Positions 32,676 through 44,900 of a stretch of DNA of 64,000 nt are shown one piece after another. The notes under the pieces were generated by a model. It saw nothing but the letters and a program-made list of their open reading frames with translations. It was not told the DNA's origin and did not search any database. Source of the DNA: Xiphydria camelus (Eukaryota > Arthropoda > Insecta > Hymenoptera > Xiphydriidae); assembly GCA_963678675.1 (NCBI GenBank), contig OY783193.1, positions 17,744,427 to 17,808,426 on the forward strand, written 5' to 3'. Numbering within the stretch: the first letter of the stretch is position 1; each line of letters starts with the position of its first letter. The position numbers were made by a program, and so were the translations under genes.

Positions 32676-33150
32676 TTAGGTTGGGAAATGAAACGGAGGC
32701 GAGGAGGTATTGGGGGAGGGGGGGGGGGGTAAAACGGGATATACGTGGAAGGGAAGAGGAAATTTGAGAGCATATTTAGGAGAAGTGCATAGAGGGCGGT
32801 AGGAAGGAAAGGAAAGGGAGAATCCGTGAGATTCTGGTGGGAGACGAAAGCGGGAATAAATGGATGTGGAAGCTGCAAAAGATAAGAGAGAAAAGAGAAG
32901 GGGTGCGGGTAAAAGGGAGTAGAAGATGGTGCGAGAGAAAATATAAGGGATGGAATAAACGGTATGAAGTTTTTATTTTTGAAAATAACCCTCGTCTCGA
33001 TGGATAAGTATGAATTCTCCATTTAGATCGTTATGGGTATGGTAGAGGCTGAAAAGAGACGCTCATTTCTGTTTCCTCTACGATCAAAGGATTTTCCTTT
33101 TAATTCAAGCAATATTGCTACCTTCACGACTGGAAATTTTGTGTTAAAAT
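32676..33150. other. Purine-rich gene-free stretch
   Basis: Contains a G12 run near 32717. A 189-codon minus-strand frame here is proline-rich only because of the strand bias, and it runs into the Harbinger end. Confidence 0.6.
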
Positions 33151-33152
33151 CG

Positions 33153-33288
33153 ATCCACCCATTTTTGTATGATAAAATCAACTGATTCTCTTTGTGTTTA
33201 TTTTAACAATCCTTATGTTAATTACAATACAAAAAATGTTGGATTAACATGAAGAATCAGTTGATTTGGACATACAAAAATGGGTGAA
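33153..33288. repeat. Imperfect hairpin
   Basis: ATCCACCCATTTTTGTATG and ATCAACTGATTCT on the left recur inverted as AGAATCAGTTGAT and CATACAAAAATGGGTGAA on the right. Likely a small decayed MITE. Confidence 0.6.
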
Positions 33289-33539
33289 CTGATTCCAACA
33301 TCAACTTTTTAACTATTTTGATACGAAAGAAATGAAACTCTTATTTCGAGAAATGTACGCCTTTGATATGTAAATAAAGTTTCTGTTTGCGTAGAAATAC
33401 TCTGCTTTTGAGTAAAAATAAACTCCTTTTGAGTCAAGTGAAATTACACATACAGAGTGGGGCAGAATGAGCTCCCTAGTTTCAAAAAATCACTGAAGGG
33501 CCCTCAGACCGAATAGAGGAATGGGGTTGGTGCCGTTAG

Positions 33540-34060
33540 GTGGGGGGGACAATGCCGTTTTCAGTAGTCACCATGCCGTGGTCGGGTGAGCAACGAGGCT
33601 TTGTTGTAGAGACGGTCTTCAAAAACGGCGAAAGCGTTGTGGCGACGCAGAGGGCTTTTTGCGTCCCAAAATGGAAGAGTATGGCGAGGAACACGACACA
33701 GAAGCCTTCTGGTTTCAACAAGATGGAGCCACGGCCCATACTACCCTTCGTTCACGCGAAATTTTGCAAGAGCTCTTTCCTGGTCGCCTGATCTCTTTGC
33801 GGGGGATGTTCCATGCCCCCCTCGCTCCCCCGATTTGACACCGTGCGACTTTTTTCTGTGGGCATACGTCAAAGCTGAGGTGTACAAAGTTCAACCTCGA
33901 ACCCTTGAAGATCTGAAGGAGGCGATTGAGGACGTCATCGTTGGAATTTCGAAAGAAAAGAAATGCTCGGAAGAGTGACCGAAAACTTCTTCAAAAGGCT
34001 CAATATGTGCATTGTTCGCCAAGGCCGCCACTTGGACAATATCATTTTCAAAAAATAATG
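33540..34060 (+). pseudogene. Mariner-like transposase, internally deleted
   Basis: N-terminal part: MPWSGEQRGFVVETVFKNGE followed by VVATQRAF, the helix-turn-helix (DUF4817-type) start. After a large deletion the catalytic C-half appears in other frames: WFQQDGATAHTTLRSREILQ (from about 33711, with the second catalytic Asp) and then PPRSPDLTPCDFFLWAYVK (third Asp). NFFKRLNMC and RQGRHLDNI lie near 33990-34040. The first catalytic Asp is missing and two frameshifts occur, so the protein is dead. Confidence 0.85.
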
Positions 34061-34081
34061 AAAAAAAAGGCATTATATGTA

Positions 34082-35002
34082 GGGGAGATCGGGGGGTTAT
34101 GAGACGGGTTTTGTGTTTGTAAAAAAAGTATAATGAAAAAACTTTTTTTCTGCGCATAAATATTGTCAAATCGTGAGTAAGCATAACAACACTTTAAAAA
34201 AAGATGGGTTTGCTGAAATTTCAAAAAATCTTGTAAGTTTGGCCTGTTAGCTCGAAAGTTGGTTTTTCTGAATTTGTACAATGTTCGGGGGGTTGTGAGA
34301 CACGCCTTCAAATCATACAAAGTGGCATACGTTTATTAAAATTGTTTATTCAAATTAAAAAAAGAAAGCAAATGTTGCGGCTTACAATGTATTCAAGTTT
34401 AAAAAGGTTAGACTTTTACACAGGTAACTAATAAACAAGTTTTAGGTGCGACTCGCTACAAAATAAAGAAAAAATCATTTAAAGAAGGCTAAATTAATTA
34501 AAAACAATTAAAATTGCACAAAACGTGCAGTGTTCACAAAAAATTCAAAATACGCCCATAAAATACGATTTTTAGTAAATCGCTTTTAGAAATAGCGTGT
34601 CTCACAACCCCCCGAAAATGTTGTCTCACGACCCCCAAGTTCAATATTTTTAAAATAGCCACCGCTTCATGGATACATAAAATGTTTATCCAAAATTCTT
34701 TTTGTGTGTCAAAAGGCTACTCACCAAGGAATGATTTATATCTATACACTTTTGTGAACAGCTTGAAAACATGAGTGAAAATACTGCAAACACAAATGGT
34801 CGAAAAAACTTTAAAACATAAAATTGAAGTTGTAATCTGAAGAGATACTAAGAATCCGCGTCAACGCGGCGAGTGTCAAATGAAAATGGAGATACAGGAG
34901 GAGAATGAAGTTTGACAGTCATTGGTACATGTCGCACTTTTCAATTCAGTGCTGTGAGCTTGTCTCACGACCCCCCGTATCTCACAACCCCCCGATCTTC
35001 CT
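34082..35002. mobile_element. Nested TA element rich in CGGGGGGTTGTGAGAC motifs
   Basis: Ends GGGGAGATCGGGGGGTTATG and ...CAACCCCCCGATCTTCCT, bounded by TA at 34080-34081 and 35003-35004. The motif (C)GGGGGGTTGTGAGAC appears near both ends and internally (about 34090, 34286, 34605, 34622, 34963, 34982), in both orientations. No coding region recognised. Confidence 0.75.
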
Positions 35003-35358
35003 TACTTCTGAGCAATACAAACCTTTTTTATGTATCTCAAACCGTTCTTTTACAATTAACCCTTAAAATCGGGGAGCTCATTCTGCCCCACCCTGTAAAA
35101 TGGATCAAGAAAAACTCCGTAAGCCTTTTCCTTTACATAATTTTAACAACTGAACGGTAAATAAAAAAATTAAAATATACCAGTGTGGATCAATTTAAAC
35201 CGAAGTGAACAAGTTTAGGCTCTTTCAGAAAAATAAAGAATGACAACTATATTTTAACACTTTTTATCTCTGTTTCATTTACTGTCCAGTTAAAAAATTT
35301 ATATGAGAAAGAATGCGCATACGAAGTCTCTCTTGACCCATTCATTGTATTGTATGTG

Positions 35359-35628
35359 CACTGAGAAAAATAACTTACAATTAGACAATTTACCCAAAAT
35401 CCTAAAGATGATGACCAAATCGTTTGGTGAAATATGGATCCTGCATCTGTTTAGTTAAATTGGCCACTTTTCGGTTAGAATAACTAAAAGTTTGGTTAGA
35501 ATAACTAAACTTTTGGTTAGAATAATTAAATACCTATCTGGTTCAACTAACCAGTATTTTGGTTAAAATAACTAAATGTGTTTAACTAGATGCATTTTGT
35601 CATTTAAACCTATTTATATTTCTCAGTG
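35359..35628. mobile_element. CACTGAGAAA-ended MITE
   Basis: CACTGAGAAAAATAA at the left and its complement TATATTTCTCAGTG at the right. The interior repeats TTTTGGTTAGAATAACTAAA three to four times in both orientations. No coding content; target duplication unclear. Confidence 0.7.
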
Positions 35629-35733
35629 TATAAACTCTAAACTATGTGTGCCTCCAATAGTAGCGACAGAGGGAATGCAGCTATATAGCCTATTGGTCAA
35701 TAGCCTAGAGTCTACACCATATTCCTACGCATA

Positions 35734-35991
35734 TATGAAGGATACAGGGGTAAAATGGGGAATGTCACATTTTAGCCAATTCGTGATTTGTACACCATCT
35801 AGTTGAAAATTTCGCGTTCTTTCAGCTGGCAAAGGATTACAGGCAAAAAAGGTACAGTCAAGAGATTCAGAAGTTTAAAATTGTAGCGTCACATGCAAAT
35901 AGAGGGAATGTCCGCGCGCAAACTTGCTGTCCTGTAAATTTGTTTTTTTTTGACATTCCCTCTTTTACCCCTGTACCCTTCATATAGTTTG
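35734..35991. mobile_element. Short TIR element
   Basis: ATATGAAGGATACAGGGGTA (about 35734) is inverted as TACCCCTGTACCCTTCATAT (ending about 35990). GGGAATGTCA follows inside both ends. Confidence 0.7.
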
Positions 35992-35999
35992 CTCAATAT

Positions 36000-37161
36000 G
36001 ACCCTACAAATTGGTACGTATACGACTATTTGCAGCCGTACAAAGAGGGAATTCCTCGCTTGTTTTGTTAGAAGGCACGGTGTTCGATCTTATATTTGGT
36101 ATGAGAATCGATCCTATAAATAAAATCGGCAATCATTTCCTCGGCTCCAGTCTTCCAATGCGCTTATTCAGCGGTTGACCGTTACAGCCATAGTCCTGCG
36201 TGTTTGAAATTTAAAGACAAGGTCGCGGCCGTATAATACGAGGATCGCGCAGGGCATGCGAGAAATGTACACGGTAGGTGCGCGGTACACGGTGCGTATA
36301 GGATAAATACCCGCGCGCGCGACTATTCCCATCTATACAGAGTAGGGCTTATTCTATTATACCGTATACCGATATAGTCGCACGGCACATAAATACGCGC
36401 TTGTGGTTCTGTAGTTATGCAATCTACCACTTCGTGTGTTCATGGTCAAGGCTCGTGTCTCTACTACCGAATAGAATGCTAGAGAAACACCACGTGTTAC
36501 CCAATTTATGCCGATCGGCGACCCCGATAGGCTGTGGGAGGCGGTATGATTCGGATATTTGGAACTGAATGTCCCGTAGATGGTTCAATATACCGGGTGT
36601 CGGAAATTCTGCGACTGAGCGGCAAATACATAGCCCTTCTTTCGATGAAGATGAAGTAACGATGTTATCAATGAAAATATCTTAAAAATTAGCAGTTGTC
36701 TTTCCAAATGTTATTCATATCGAGGAATTGTTCAAATATGCTTTCCCAGTTAAAGAAAACGCGTAGAAGCAACCCGAGAGCAATCATGTATCAGCAACTG
36801 TTGCAGTCATGTTATCGTCAATATGCGAAAATGAAATTGTCATCTTAGCTTATTGGTAACAAAATGGGAGCAACGATTGCTAGCTTCAAATGTTGGCAAA
36901 ATGTTAGCATGAGATGGTAGCAAATGTGCAGCAACAGTTTTTTTGCTTTATTCATTGCAAGCGTATCCGCATAATGACGGTAAAATTGTATCAACAATTA
37001 TTATTACCTGTTGTTTCCGATCTGATAATAATCATTTCGTTAGAATTATATTATAACTGTCCCTCATAGCACAACACCTTTCAGAAAGGTTTCAGGAACA
37101 TGACGAGCATGTAATCGACATATGCCAAAAAAGTCCTATTGCAGTCTTACTTTTGTAATAT
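36000..37161. other. Gene-free stretch
   Basis: No gene or complete element. ACCGGGTGTCGGAAATTCTG at about 36593 resembles an eroded transposon end. Confidence 0.4.
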
Positions 37162-37165
37162 TTAA

Positions 37166-37761
37166 CCCTTCGTTACTCACGTGAGTTTTTGAAACATAAA
37201 AGATCACCTGGGGTGTACCCTACACCCCAGTTAAAAATTAACGTTTTCTTAGTGAAAAGTTGAAATTTTTTAATACTTTTTTTTTTATTTTAAAGCTTGA
37301 GATATTGCCTAATGATCTCAATATTTAAAAAAAATTAATTTCGTAATTTTTTAATTGAAAACTGTTAGAAAAACTCGAAATCTCGGTACATGAGGTCTCG
37401 ATTTTCAGACGCTCAGGTCTCCCTTCCGATTTTTATAAAAAAATAGTATAAATAATAGACTGAGGATAGTTATCATATTCTCATTTTATTAACGAAGGAC
37501 AAATTAACAAATTGGAACAAGTTTTACAGAAAAATATTAAATATTAAATTAATTACAGATTGTTAAAAATCACTATTTAACTCTTTGCAACATTCTCTCG
37601 GAGAGACAAATCGGTTTTGTCCTGCGTTTTTGGTGCCAAATTCTTTAATGAAATGTTCCCGAAAGGTACTGAAAGTGCCAACCTCGAAAAAAGAACTCTA
37701 GGCGTGGCATGCAAAAAAAGGAGGCTGGAGTGTAGCCTACACCCCAGTGGGCAACGGAGGG
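37166..37761. mobile_element. piggyBac-like non-autonomous element
   Basis: TTAA at 37162-37165 and 37762-37765, with ends CCCTTCGTTACTCAC and GTGGGCAACGGAGGG. Each end is followed by a palindrome, GGGGTGTA..TACACCCC (37210-37230 and about 37730-37746). This repeats the design of the piggyBac-like element at 9185. No transposase. Confidence 0.85.
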
Positions 37762-37769
37762 TTAAAAAG

Positions 37770-38416
37770 ATTTCAGGGGCATTAATTTATAAGTCGACAT
37801 CATTTATATATAACTTTATTATTTAATAACAATGATTTTATACGAGGAAATATTTTGTCTATATGAGCAATTATTTCTTTCGATCTGACTTCTCGCTGAA
37901 GCGAGACTATGCATATTAGGCGAAATAATTGTTCACGTCGAAAACAATTTTTCTCGTATTGTAACACGGGCTCTATTACGCTCCATGATTCATATACATT
38001 TTATTATCAGTGTAAGTACAGTAATGTTGTAGATAATAATATTTTCTAGCTCTGAAGATCCTCAATTGAATAATTTTATAGCAATAGTTGATATAAAATT
38101 GCTATAATGTTGTTGCAAAGCTTGCTTGCAATATTGCGGTGATGTTGCCGTCAACGGTTTTCATCTCCTTTTGGTAGCAATGTTAAAGCAGATGAGGACA
38201 CACCTTGTTGGCAATGTGGTAGCAACACTTTTCAGTAATTCAATAGCAAGTTACTGGTAAAATGTTATCTAGGTTGTTGAGAGGTAATAAAAGGAAATAT
38301 ATTATTTGCATGATCTCGATGTTTGACGATAATTTAATGGATATTTAGGTATTAAATTACATAGAAAAGGGATATCGAGACGTTTTGTGATTTGTGACCA
38401 CGACGATAAATTAACA
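37770..38416. other. Gene-free stretch
   Basis: A local hairpin (AATTATTTC...GAAATAATT, about 37867-37930) is the only structure seen. Confidence 0.4.
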
Positions 38417-38418
38417 TA

Positions 38419-38916
38419 CCGTAGCGCGGGGTTACTTTGCACAAGGTTGGTAACTTTGCACACCTAAGTAATTCCCTGAAATAATATTTTTCATTTGAAT
38501 ATTGGCAACATTGGATGTATCGCGTGCGCATGCCCTTGTCTGTTAGGTTATGTTTAGTGTGCAGATAATATTTAATATTATAATAATATTTTTTTTTTAC
38601 TTTTTTCATTCCTAATACCTTGGCCGGTAAGATAATGGTTTGGGATGTGCAAAGAAACCCATATAACCGTTATGCTTGGCTTCTACGCTCATTTAAAGGC
38701 GCGTGCAATTTATCCCCGATATCGAGGTAACTTTGCACACTTTTCAAAAACAAAAAAAAAATATTATTTATTCATTTTTGATGCAGGTTTGAAGTGAAAT
38801 GTATAGAAGAAACTTGGAAATACCACATACTTGAATATTAAATTATTTTACTCAAAACTAAGCAAAAGAGATGCAAAAAATACCAAAAACCGTTGCAAAG
38901 TAACCCCGCGCTACGG
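38419..38916. mobile_element. Tc1/mariner-type MITE
   Basis: Ends CCGTAGCGCGGGGTTACTTT and its complement, TA at 38417-38418 and 38917-38918. GTAACTTTGCACA recurs inside near both ends (38449 and 38728). No coding region. Confidence 0.9.
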
Positions 38917-40645
38917 TACGTGTACATATCGTCCCCATAATACTACAACTAGGTAACTCGAATTTTCGGTATTCAATTTGTGCACTTATTGCATGCATAT
39001 ATTAGTCGCTTCAGTGACTGTATCTATATCGTACTACTGGATTTCTAACCTTAAATATACGACAGAACTTATCTCGTTGTAGCATCGAAAAGGGCGTACA
39101 AAGTTGGGTACAAAGTAGATAACTGAACCCAGGTAGAAATCTGTCCAGGTTGTGCAAGGTTGAACCTTGTTACAAGGTACGTTTTGCAAGGTTACGCTGC
39201 AAGGTTAAAACAGGGTTGCTGCAAGCCTGTCTGTTCCTTGCATAGCCGAAACTGACCACTGCCCTGTACCGTTAGCCTGTTTCAAGCTTCCAATAACAGA
39301 GAGATACCAGGTTCGCGCGACAAGGCGAAAACAAGGCGAAAACAAGGTTGTGCCGGCAGTTTAGCGAATCAGTGCCGCCTCTAGATGTTGAGACGTCTTC
39401 ATGCTTAGCGCCCTTTTCTAGTGTCGGCGCCCCATGGCTAGTGCGCCTTCGTGCGTGGCACGAAATGGCCCCTCGTTAGACACGGCCCTGCGCTTAGCGA
39501 ATAGATATCATAAAAATCCGCGGCGTGGCGTGCGCATCGCCTCAGCTGTCAGAGCCCTTAGATTGAGGTTAGCATCAGTGGCGATCAGTTTGGTTCACGC
39601 GTGTTTTTTTTTGTTTAAGAAGCCGTCAGTGTTTAATGTTAACGCGTGCAAGCGTTTCTTTAGTGCACGTTGAGTGTAAACGTTTTTTTAGTGCATGTTG
39701 AGTGTAAACGTGGGTTATTCATGTCCAGCCTTACTTTCTTAAATACGTTCCAAAAAATGTCAAAAGGATTCCTCTAGAAAAAAATACTAACGCAGCAAAC
39801 AGTATCGAATTATTTAAATAACGATATAATTAACCATAACGATTGTGTGTACTGCATCACGCAAATGGTTAAAAATCGCGTGGACACGAATGACCAACGT
39901 TTACACGGAATGGATTAAAACATTCGGGGCAAGATCTTTGGAATAAGGACCTACGAGCAGAAAATAAGTATTATCCAGCTTCCTGCATAGAAGGGTAAGT
40001 ATTAATAGCTAATTTCATGAAATTATTTGCAAGAGGCAGATAGATGAATAAGTTTCTTTATTATCTCATATGCTTGTCTTTCATAGAGTTGCAGATCCAG
40101 CGTTATCGATGCAGCCAGGATGGAAAAATTGCCCGGAGGAGGTACGCGAGGTTCAGGAAGGCCAGAGATTCCATCGACTCGGAAGGAAAGTAACATGGAA
40201 AGGGGACCGCAGGCATTGGTCAGTGCGGCAGCTCAGCTATCGAGTAAGTAACGTCACTGAGGTTAACAGTAGGCAGCGAAAAAAAAATTAATATCTTATA
40301 AGGAGTATTATATCGAATTCGTATTTCAGATCAGAAGAAGGAGCATAAGATCCGGTGCTCTACAGGCTACGTCGTAGGACCATGCAGAGCAATCCAGTCG
40401 TGACTGAAGATTTGGCTCCACATCTCCCGAAGATTCCTCGACAGCGATATCTGGTTCCATTTGAGAGGAATGTGCATGTTTTCTCCAGTGTCATTAACCA
40501 ATTTAGTCTGAAACCTCATAGATTACTACATAATCGAAATTGAATAAATCATCCGTCAAATTGACAGGGTTCCCTAATTTAGTGTAAAATCTCATAGATT
40601 CTTAAGATAATATTACTTCTGTTGCCTGTAGTTTAATATATATAT

Positions 40646-40842
40646 TTAACTTAACTTTTATTAAGTAATAATCAGGCCAAAAACCAACAAAAATCACTAC
40701 ACGTCTGACATTTCGGTTCCTTTTCGAACCCTCTCCGGAGACACAATGAAGGATTCGTTCGAAGAAGAACCGAAACGTCAGACATGCAGTGATTTTTGTT
40801 GTTTTTTGGCCTCATTATTACCTAATAAAAGTTAAGTTAAAT
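40646..40842. repeat. Family F repeat, copy 2
   Basis: Inverted ends AACTTAACTTTTATTAAGTA and ...CCTAATAAAAGTTAAGTT, with GAAGAACCGAAACGTC near the axis. Confidence 0.85.
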
Positions 40843-40993
40843 TTATATTAAACTACAGGCAACAGAAGTAATATTGTCTTAAGAATCTATGAGATTTTAG
40901 ACTAAATTGGTGGAATACTTTTCCGTACATTATATTTCGCTGTACAAGAAAGGTATAGGTATTCAATTTCGATTGTTTAATAATATATGAGGT

Positions 40994-41198
40994 TAATTTA
41001 ACTTAACTTTTATTGGGTAACAATCAGGCCAAAAAAGCAACAAAAATTACTACACGTCTGACGCTTCGATTCCTCTCCGAACCCTCTCCGAAGACACAAT
41101 GAAGGATTCATTCTAAAAAAGAACCGAAACGTCAGACGTGCAGTGATTTTTCTTATTTTTTGGCCTGATTATTACCTAATAAAAGTTAAGTTAAATTA
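40994..41198. repeat. Family F repeat, copy 3
   Basis: Second tandem copy, about 350 bp after copy 2 and preceded by the same spacer (ACTTTTCCGTACATTATATT, then TCGCTGTACAAGA). Confidence 0.85.
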
Positions 41199-41329
41199 AT
41201 ATTAAACTACAGGCGACAGAAGTAATATTATCAGAATCTATGAGATTTTAGACTAAATTGTTAGAATACTTTTCCGTACATTATATTTCGCTGTACAAGA
41301 GAGGTATAGGTATTCAATTTAGATTGTTG

Positions 41330-41521
41330 TAACTTTTATTGGGTAACAATCAGGCCAAAAAAGCAACAAAAATTACTACACGTCTGACGCTTCGATTCCT
41401 CTCCGAACCCTCTTCGGAGACGAAATGAAGGATTCGTTCGAAGAGGAACCCAAACGTCAGACGAGCAGTGATTTTTGTTGTTTTTTGGCCTGATTATTAC
41501 CTAATAAAAGTTAAGTTAAAT
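41330..41521. repeat. Family F repeat, copy 4
   Basis: Third tandem copy in X copy 1, lacking a few bases of its left end. It ends GTTAAGTTAAAT. Confidence 0.8.
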
Positions 41522-41999
41522 GAATCTCATATATTATTAAACAATCGAAATTGAATAAGTCACCCGTCAAATTGACGGGGTTCCGTAAACCTAGTGATAG
41601 TAAAGTAGGAATAATAAAATTTTACTCGTCTTAGTATTATACATTATTTTTCTAAATTTGTAATGCTATCGCTATATATTGTAACCCAATTTTAATTATC
41701 AATAAAATATAAAAATTTAATTCTAACCTCAAATGTTCTTCATTACCGACTCATTACCGACAACGCAACCTTGTCCCAAGCGCCATAGTCTACCTTGAAA
41801 CAAGCTTGCATAGCATACTGTCACAACATTGAAACGCGTAACGGATTTGCCTTGCATCAGCCTTGTTTTGCAACCTTGCCGCAAGGTTCTACCTTGCCGG
41901 CCAACCTTGTAACAAGCTTATTTCGGGGTACGATTTCTACCTGGGAAAATACCAAAAATTTGAGTTACCCAGTTGTAGTATTAAGGGGACGGTATAATA

Positions 42000-44900
42000 T
42001 ATTGTACATCATGTGGAGATGATTTCTCGCAGTCCATAAAAAGGTGCAAGTGCATGGGATGAGCAAAAACCTCAATAGAGGCTCGTGCCAAAGATTAAAA
42101 ACGAAGCGCCCGGTTCGAGACTCACAGAGGGGCCATATACTCGTATATGTTCCCCGTATAGTTTATATCTGTAATGTAGTCTCTATTTTTCAATAACTAA
42201 GATGTTTTGAGTTATAAAACGTAATTTTCACGCTCAGCTTTCAATCAAACCTATGCAGAATCAAATCTACGAAAAGGTTCGAAAGATATAAGTGTTGCTA
42301 ATGTTTAAGGAATAATTTTTTCATCGTTTCCTTCACATGAGAAGTTTCCTTCAAACGAGGAAGAAGGTTATTGAGTCTATTCTACGATGAAGGAATACGA
42401 AAATCGTGTACCTACTACGTAAAGATACGTACCCACACGAATCTAAAGAAAATCAAATTAAATGATTTTCCACTGAAAAAATGCTCACATTTTATTGCTC
42501 AGTAAGTATTTGATCCTTATTGGTCAAAAATATAATGTCAATCAATGAACATCGATTGTTTTCTGGGCGAGCGGTGCAGAAAAATATCCGATTTCCACTC
42601 GCTAATTTTGTATGGAGTTAGAAAAGAAATTGAGCATTTTCTTACGAATTTCGCCAAGATACGTAGCTTGATTACTAGTAGTATCTACCTAATTATTCAT
42701 TTACTACTGCGAATGTTTTTCAATAAGAATTATAGTTTCTTAAAATGTTATTGGTGCGTAAAATCGTTCACTTATTGCTCATACTTTTTCTAACCTTTGC
42801 ACGTTCACGCCAAATAAGTTCTTTGGGCAAAGTGGATAAGGGCAAAGCGAATGGCTTATTCTCTTTTCCCAGCCATATTGTATACCACGAAAACTCATGT
42901 TTTTTCTGTTTTAAGATAGTTTTCAAATAAAAATGTAAAACAAGTCAAGCGAAATGGACGGAGAGCACTCTAAAGCGCGCCATGAGTGCAGTATGAGAAA
43001 AAAGATAAGTATATATGTATATATTATATCAGCAGTCAAAGAGTACCAGATAAAGGACTTGGCGGTTACTCTCGCGATGATCGTCAAGACTGATGTTAAT
43101 TTATTTATTTCGATCCGCATTGTTCGAATGACCCATCTGCTTTGTCCAAGAGGATCGGGCAAAGCGACGATTTTCTCTCGTCCTAGTTTTAGAGGATTAT
43201 TGTAATAAAAGAGCTTTCTAATCCTAATTTTAACTACGCCTTTTTTGCCAAACCTTAACACATCCACTCTGCCCCAGCTTCCTCTACGTCGAAAAACTGT
43301 AGCCTGTTGTGGAATGGCCCGCGTCGTTTGATCTTCGTTCTACGTAATATCACATTTTCATACGACACATTAAAAAATTCAATTATACACTCGACACACG
43401 CTGTGATTTTTTTCGAAGACTTTTGTCTACATCATCGTAGAAACAAGGATACATATCTGGATGCTCCCTCTCGTTCAAGAAAACGAACCTCCCCTACATT
43501 ATGGGGAAGCTCCCGCGGAATCTTTAACCGAAGCAGTGAATCGTGTCGCGATACGGGCAACCGACTGTACTGGTGTAAAAGTCCGAGGAAACGAAAGCCG
43601 GCCAGACTCCACCGTGAAAAGTGGTGATAACGCATAGAAAAGCGAGAAGGCGCGCGGTGATTTAATGTAACCGTGTTGCAGGAAGTGAATATTATTAGCA
43701 TTTGCTTACGGAGGGGCCCTATATATCTGCGTCGCTCCGCAATAGACCTCTAGCATATAGGTGCGATGGTGTGCGTACGCATACGCGCGCTACGGCGGGA
43801 TACGCACGCGCGCATCGGACGGCGAATAAGTGCGAAAGGAAATATGTAACGCGGTCCGTGTGCGCCTGGCGTGTGTATAAGGCCCGTGCGAACGCGTTGA
43901 CGACACGCACACGTGGAACCAACCGATCTTAATCAATTTCACTTAATTTCACTGTTGCATGACCACTTCCTATATGAATAAATGGCCCGACAACTCAGAG
44001 TTCCTCCCGTTTCTCTCTCCCGCTACCTAATCGCTTTTCTCGATAAACCGAGTTCAATTAATTGGGATTCTAATTGAACACAAGTTTCGAGTCGGGTAAT
44101 CGTCGCCAGTGCGGGAATATTCGGTTAGGAATTCGAAATAGTATTCTCCACCTGTAGGAAAGGTTCTCTTGGTAGGGAATCTTAGGGATTTGATTCGGAG
44201 ATGTAGCGCTTGCGCGGATTAGAATTCCAATCGAGAATGCAGGACCAACATGTTTAGATCCGATATAGTGATCCCTGTCGTAGCAGGTGGCGAGATTAGT
44301 TCGCGAACTATGTGAAAAATCTAGCCGGAGTATGACAAGAATTTAATCGAGACGTTATTATACCTCAACGGAAGAAATATAAGGCTTTTGTTGACAAATT
44401 TTTGCGTCGATAGAATGTAAAGTATTTCATTAGTTTTATGAATTACCTACCAGTTTTTTTATCGATTAACCGGAAGCAGATAAATGTTTGGTTATTCCAT
44501 CTCTTTCTCCCCCTCCTTTCTCCCCCCTTTCTTCATTAACTAAAGAAGAATCGACCGCGCCGAATTAAAAAAAAACTTTCCTACTAAAAAATCCCTAGAG
44601 TTAAATGTTCACAAAACGGTCAACTTCGATCGTGATACGGATCGAAAATTGCGTATAACCGCATCTACGGCTTCCTGCGACTAAAAATGAAGAAGTCCGC
44701 CAAGTAGGGAGACTCCGTCGGGAAGAAGAGACGCGAGGAGAAGAAGTGGAAGGACGCGAAGAGGACTCTTCCGCGGTTCGTCGTACTTTGTCCCTTATGG
44801 CGTCCACGGAACAGGGTTACTTTTTCCTCGGGGATCGGAGCCGATTGCTCGGTCATCTCGCTACTTCTCCGCGGTTGTCGGAATACCAAGTTGCGACTGT

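Larger units (their letters stand above)
33453..35095. mobile_element. Tc1/mariner-superfamily element with transposase remnant
   Basis: Inverted ends CAGAGTGGGGCAGAATGAGC and its near complement (...CTGCCCCACCCTG), with TA at 33451-33452 and 35096-35097. Carries an internally deleted transposase and, downstream of it, a second nested TA element (34082-35002). Confidence 0.9.
39128..41945. mobile_element. Element family X, copy 1
   Basis: Perfect 14-bp inverted ends, CCCAGGTAGAAATC and GATTTCTACCTGGG. Both subterminal regions (about 39150-39250 and 41760-41925) are crowded with AAGGTT/AACCTT and CAAGCTT-like motifs in both orientations. The interior holds exon-like GC-richer segments (39380-39670, 40085-40250, 40330-40540), with candidate GTAAGT and TTTCAG sites, and three tandem F repeats. 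The longest frame (39434-39673) has no recognised domain. No target duplication is evident. I cannot assign a superfamily. Confidence 0.7.
38929..41992. mobile_element. TA-flanked element hosting X copy 1
   Basis: The ends TCGTCCCCATAATACTACAA and ...TGTAGTATTAAGGGGACGG are inverted for about 60 bp (including GGTAACTCGAATTTTCGGTA against its near complement). TA lies at 38927-38928 and 41993-41994. X copy 1 occupies nearly all of the interior, entering next to the right end. Confidence 0.7.

Noticed and set aside
32453..33022. 189-codon minus-strand frame, the longest after the gypsy RT
   Set aside because: Proline-rich text comes from a purine-biased strand, and the frame crosses the right end of the Harbinger-like element at 32675.
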